Source of the DNA: Camarhynchus parvulus
Taxonomy: Eukaryota > Chordata > Aves > Passeriformes > Thraupidae
Assembly: GCF_901933205.1 (NCBI RefSeq)
Contig: NC_044572.1
Coordinates: 35,929,501-35,993,500 of the forward strand
Direction: 5' to 3'
DNA: 64,000 nucleotides
Of the stretch, positions 59,785 to 64,000 are shown one piece after another (the first letter of the stretch is position 1; every line of letters begins with the position of its first letter). The notes beneath the pieces were generated by a model, which was not told the DNA's origin, ran no database searches, and saw only the letters and a list, made by a program, of their open reading frames with translations. The position numbers and the translations under genes were made by a program.

Positions 59785-62700
59785 ATTCTGTAGCCAAATG
59801 AAGTTTATTTTATGAAATTGCACCTTTTCAAGTCTAATAAATCATTAGAATCATTCATTCTAGACCAACACATGCAGCACAAAATGAAAAGTATTATTTA
59901 AGGGCTGACACCAAGAATTTGAATATCTGTTCATGTTAGGATGTATTTGAAAAAATGACGTTGTAACTGCCAGGCACAAGTACATCTAAAATCTGAAATG
60001 TAATCTTTAAAATAGTTGCCTCTATGCCATTTAAGGAGAACATACTGGAGAATCATGAGTTAAGAATGTGAATTCAAGTATAGAGATTCAGAAATGTACT
60101 GTACAGATACTGGCACTGTCATTGAGACACAATGATGACACTATACTGAGCTTCATGAAATTACAGAAAAGTTATGTCATGGTAAATACTGATTCATTTT
60201 CAGATACAAGAAATTTCATAAAACAGGAAATATTCTATATTGTTTAGTTGAGATGACATCCAGTTTTATTCCCTGGATCACATACATAAAATCTGATTAA
60301 AGTAACAATCAGTTTTTGTGTTTATATAGATAGTTTTAAAGTTTAAATCATCCTAGTTCTCAGAAATGATACTTCCAGTATTCTAGCCAAAAAGCTTTCC
60401 CTCTTTTTTGAGAAAACAGCACAAGCACAACCCAAAAAGTTTGTTAATTCTTTCTTTAATAAAGCGGGCTAAATGTTCTTCCAGAGTAAAGATACAAAGC
60501 TCCACAACTAAATCAATACCCAGTCAAAATATGGATGCTGTCTTTCTCCAGAACATACAACTGACATGACATGCAAGAGACTTTAAAGTAATAAATATTG
60601 ATTACTTTATAAAGTAAATACAGTAGAACAGTCTCAGATCAGCAATCTTAATGCTGCATCAGTTTTTGTCAGCAATTTGCAATGCTAATAATTTTTCTAT
60701 CTGATTACTGTTATCCATGAACATTATGAGCAGGTCATTTCCAGAGAAAATGAATAATCTTGTATTTTAAATGACAATTTCTCTTTCAGTATATTCTTAA
60801 CATAACACAAAACAGGGTGATGATTTGATGTTTTTTCTAACTTACAAGTTTCTAACTTAAGGAATATACTAAAACACTTTTCAATATCTCTGCACTATGA
60901 TCAAATATCAGAGACAACATATTGAAGATGTGAAAGGACATGGTACAACCAAACCAGATTCATTTACTGGAGTTACTCTGATCTTATTTGTATAATTAAT
61001 TGTCTCTCTGCTTTTGGAGATTTTTATCATATCCCATGGCATGATACGCATTCAGTTTATCGGTATTCACTGATTCTTAGAAACTCCCCAAATCTTTATA
61101 AACTACTGTTTTAAAATATGCAACATTAAAGATACAACTAATTTACAAAAATAAAAAACCTGTACAAATCACACTCTTCCACTGGCAATAAGACTGTTCA
61201 AGAAAATAGCAATGTGACCCCTGAAACAACCCACTAGAATAGAAATCAAAAGACTGATGCTTAAAAAAATAAAAAAGAAGTAAAAACATTTTCTCTTGCC
61301 AAGCTACTGGAATCTTTGAAGGTTTATGTATCACAGAATATAAAACTTTTCTCTCTGTCCCCAGAATATTTCTTTCCTCTCTCCACAGGTACTTCTTCAA
61401 CAGCCACTCTTTGCTGATGGCGCCACAAGCCCTGCTGTATAGGTTAAAGCTAGAAAAGCTTGAAAGGCTTAAATAAATCAACCAGCCACCCTATCCCCTG
61501 GCATTCATGCAAACTCAGGGTAATAAAATAAACTGGAGACAGGCATGCATGCTGAATTCCAAAGTGATCTTTTATGAAGCTTAAAATAAACACCTCTCCA
61601 AACTGTTATGCTTTTAAGATCTTTCATCTAAACAGTCACCTGACTGTTTGCATCACTCTGTTGCAGAGAGGTGTGATACTATGCCCGCTCATAACATTCT
61701 AGTATTTTAACATTTTACAAGGCACAAATAATCTCTGAAGAACTACATGGTGGCTTTTGAACATGTAAGGATGGCAGCTACCATGTAATTACATGACAAT
61801 TAACTCTTCAGTTCAGTCACCGACACAGACCTTGTAAAATCTAAGACCAGCAAATCACATGTCACCTCATCTTTTGGGATACAGTACTTCATTTACAATT
61901 ACCGACTAAGCAGCAAATAACTACAATTTCATAACTTTGAACAAACACAAGCTTTGCCATGCGAATAGGAAATTGTTGCATGGTATAATGTATATGCATC
62001 TTAAAAGCAAATGAGGCTTTTTTTTGCTGCTGTGACAGAGTGACATATTAACATTCCTTCCTCAAGCTAACTCTGTGTAGGTCCTGCAAGAGGAGCAGTC
62101 TACTCACCACCAGTTGTTTTCTGAATTCCAACAGAGGTTACAGGGATCAGAGAGGACAGAAAGCCCCTCTCATCTACTTGAAGAAAGCTATTATTAAATG
62201 TACTATGGACTTGATGGGAAAAAATACACTTTTCCATAGAAGAACAAGTAACAAAGTTAATTAGAAACTTTCTGTTGGTTAACGCTGCTGCACCATTATG
62301 TTTCTTGTGATTAGAAATATGGAAATCATATAGCAATATATGTAAACAGAGTCTATAGAAGATAATAGCAATGAGACATAAAGTGCTTTTAATTATGAAC
62401 ATTTCATTTCACTTTGCAACCTTCCCTGGTAAGTTATGATACTCGGGGGTAGCTTTAGTTCAACCAGCTCAGGTCTACATTATGAAATACTGTTATTTCC
62501 CTTGCACCTACTTCTTGACTGCGGTAGTCTGAGCAAAATTAAAAAAATCATGCCAGGGGAAGTAAAAGTAGACAAAGATAAAGAAGGAAAGAGGTGAACT
62601 TGGAACTCTCAAGGGGAAAAAGTAGAGAAAGGCAAATAAGGCTCTGTTGTGTAGGTCCTCATTCTCAAGGAGCTTGTCACATAATCTCCAGCAAGCACTG

Positions 62701-63335
62701 AGGAACAACTACACAAACCTCTGCCCTGAACACACCTCAGGCTATTGCAGGATGAAAATTAAGAAACTAGGATTCCTCAAGGGAGAACAAACTTCCTACC
62801 AGGATGATGCTTTTAATCTTTTTGATACTCATTCCCTACTTCTCTAATCACAGTCTCTGAAGAAACAGTAGCCTTTCCTACACAGAAAACCCAGTCAAGC
62901 ATATTTTGTAAAAGGACAATATTAAATCTAGCCTGTCTTTCCTGCATCAGGTCTGATGTCAGGTATCCACACATTTCCATTATGGTACCTAGCACATACT
63001 ACTCTATGTTTTGGGAAAGCATCACTTCTATAGTAACAAAGCTCCTAAGAAGGGTAACAGCATAATTAATAATAACTGTATATTAGAACTGGGTTTTACT
63101 GGGTCTTTATTTAAGGCAGTTATTAAAATGTATATATTATTTTTTTAAAGTAGCAAATTTATCTCTTTTTTTGTTTGTTTGCTTGCCTTTTTAATTTAGG
63201 CCTTTGGCAGCTGAGATGGGCTACCTTTATCTATTTTCTGTCCTTGTAATCCAAAGAACTATCCAACCCATGAAATCACAGAAATTTGAGCTGAGTTGTA
63301 ATGACAGATTTCCCAAACTCTCCCAACCTGTTTCC
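59785..63335 (-). other. TBC1D5: TBC1D5 3' UTR (inferred extent)
   Basis: Sequence continuing past the TBC1D5 stop on the - strand. It is AT-rich, low in repeats and without CR1 insertions, as expected of a long 3' UTR. The end is inferred from the poly(A) context at 59804-59809; an early AATAAA at 63111-63106 could produce a UTR of only about 0.25 kb. Short open frames within it on both strands look like chance. Confidence 0.5.
59804..59809 (-). terminator. TBC1D5: Candidate TBC1D5 poly(A) signal
   Basis: AATAAA on the - strand is followed, in the direction of transcription, by a GT-rich stretch (CTCTGTCTTGTAATCTGTGCTGTTC). This is the best-supported 3' end I found downstream of the TBC1D5 stop. 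It would give a 3' UTR of about 3.5 kb. Other hexamers at 63106-63111 and 60265-60270 could yield shorter forms. Confidence 0.45.
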
Positions 63336-63629
63336 TTAGATGTCCAGTGGGCTGACAATAGCAAAGTCAGAATCTTTGCTGTTATTACTACTGTCATCAT
63401 CAGGGCTGGAGCTGAGGTTGCTGGAGGAGGCTGAAATGGAACCCATCAGAGGGTCGGAAAATACCAAAGAAGAACGAGATGGAGCTTCTGCCTTCACTGC
63501 TGCCTCCTTGTGTGCCTGAAGGGGCTGCACCGGCTCTGGAGCAGCACTTTTACTTCTCTCCTCTTCTTTGGAAACCATAATATAGCCATCAGCACTCTTG
63601 CTCTCACTAGTGCTCGGATCAGTTGTAGT
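63336..63629 (-). CDS. TBC1D5: TBC1D5 terminal coding exon (C-terminus)
   Basis: The last 97 codons plus TAA of TBC1 domain family member 5, a Rab7 GTPase-activating protein that binds retromer (VPS29/VPS35) and autophagy factors on endosomes. The acceptor on the - strand is TGTGCCGTTGTTTCACAG, entering in phase 0 at T-T-T-D-P-S-T. The peptide is a disordered, Ser/Glu-rich tail with no catalytic residues; the TBC domain lies in exons beyond the right edge. Near the end D-S-D-F-A-I-V-S-P-L-D-I carries an LC3-interacting (LIR) core F89-A-I-V92 with acidic residues before it, the position and form I recall for the C-terminal LIR of human TBC1D5. A second LIR-like Y16-I-M-V19 precedes E-E-E. An open frame continuing upstream to an ATG at 63725 is intronic. 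Confidence 0.87.
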   Translation of the reverse strand, partial: TTTDPSTSESKSADGYIMVSKEEERSKSAAPEPVQPLQAHKEAAVKAEAPSRSSLVFSDPLMGSISASSSNLSSSPDDDSSNNSKDSDFAIVSPLDI

Positions 63630-64000
63630 CTGTGAAACAACGGCACAGAAAAGACTTGAAGTGAGCACCAGCATCATCACATAACGAGGATTATGAAGCA
63701 TGTCAGGCATATGGGAATAGGACAAAGGAATAATTATTATCCGAAAGTGGCAATGACTAAATAAAGTGAGAAATAAAGTGGATATTAACTTTGGATGACA
63801 CCATTTGTTATTTCACAGAATCACAGAATATTCTGAGCTGGAAGGGACTCACAAGGATCATCGAGCCCAGCTCTTAAGTGAATAGCCCCCACAGAGATCA
63901 ACCCACAACCATGGTATATTAGCACCATGCTCTGACCAACTGTGCTAATTTAAAAAAGCATAAAATGTAACACTCTAAAAATACTTCTCTTGATCTAACA
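63630..64000 (-). other. TBC1D5: TBC1D5 last intron (partial)
   Basis: Intronic sequence upstream of the terminal TBC1D5 exon on the - strand, with the acceptor at 63630-63631. It holds a CR1 fragment about 180 bases from the exon and is cut by the window edge. Confidence 0.75.
63813..63944 (-). repeat. CR1 LINE 3'-end fragment, reverse orientation
   Basis: TCACAGAATCACAGAATATTCTGAGCTGGAAGGGACTCACAAGGATCATCGAGCCCAGCTC is a near-consensus reverse complement of an avian CR1 3' end. It continues with degenerate consensus to about 63944. Relative to TBC1D5 it is in the sense orientation. It is the best-preserved CR1 tip in the window. Confidence 0.93.

Noticed and set aside
63204..63434. 76-codon + strand frame over the TBC1D5 end
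   Set aside because: Antisense shadow of the coding exon and its UTR.
63630..63725. Upstream extension of the TBC1D5 frame to an ATG, with a signal-peptide-like hydrophobic stretch
   Set aside because: A strong splice acceptor (GTTTCACAG) lies inside it. The extension is intron read-through, so the apparent signal peptide is spurious.

Overview
The window looks like vertebrate, specifically avian, chromosomal DNA. It has long AT-rich introns and intergenic sequence, few coding bases, and several 3'-end fragments of the bird CR1 LINE that end in ATTCTATG-type repeats. A probable solo LTR at 32407-33074 resembles LTRs I associate with songbirds, so a passerine is my best guess. Bird is well supported; passerine is an inference. 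Most short open frames in the window are chance and are not annotated.

Two protein-coding genes converge here. On the + strand are the last two coding exons of a gene I recognise as PLCL2 (11846-11955 and 20549-20728), with the preceding intron filling 1-11845. Its 3' UTR probably ends at an AATAAA near 21628 or 21757. On the - strand is the final coding exon of TBC1D5 (63336-63629), with its 3' UTR running leftward, probably to about 59785, and its last intron at the right edge. The same tail-to-tail pair is neighbouring on human 3p24.3, as I recall, which supports both names.

Between the two stop codons lie about 42.6 kb. I see no confidently coding sequence there, only retroelement remnants (an internally deleted CR1 at 29344-29968 and the LTR), small tandem repeats and GC-richer stretches. 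Two unusually long open frames (242 and 215 codons, + strand) have no recognisable domain. A candidate terminal exon on the - strand (57573-57904) has a good splice acceptor, a 64-codon open frame and a poly(A) signal, and its phase would fit an alternative TBC1D5 ending.

The two proteins do not form one pathway. PLCL2 is a catalytically inactive phospholipase C-like scaffold in inositol phosphate, phosphatase and GABA-A receptor biology. TBC1D5 is a Rab7 GTPase-activating protein linked to retromer and autophagy. I saw no CRISPR arrays, rRNA or convincing tRNA genes, and no bacterial or phage-type content.
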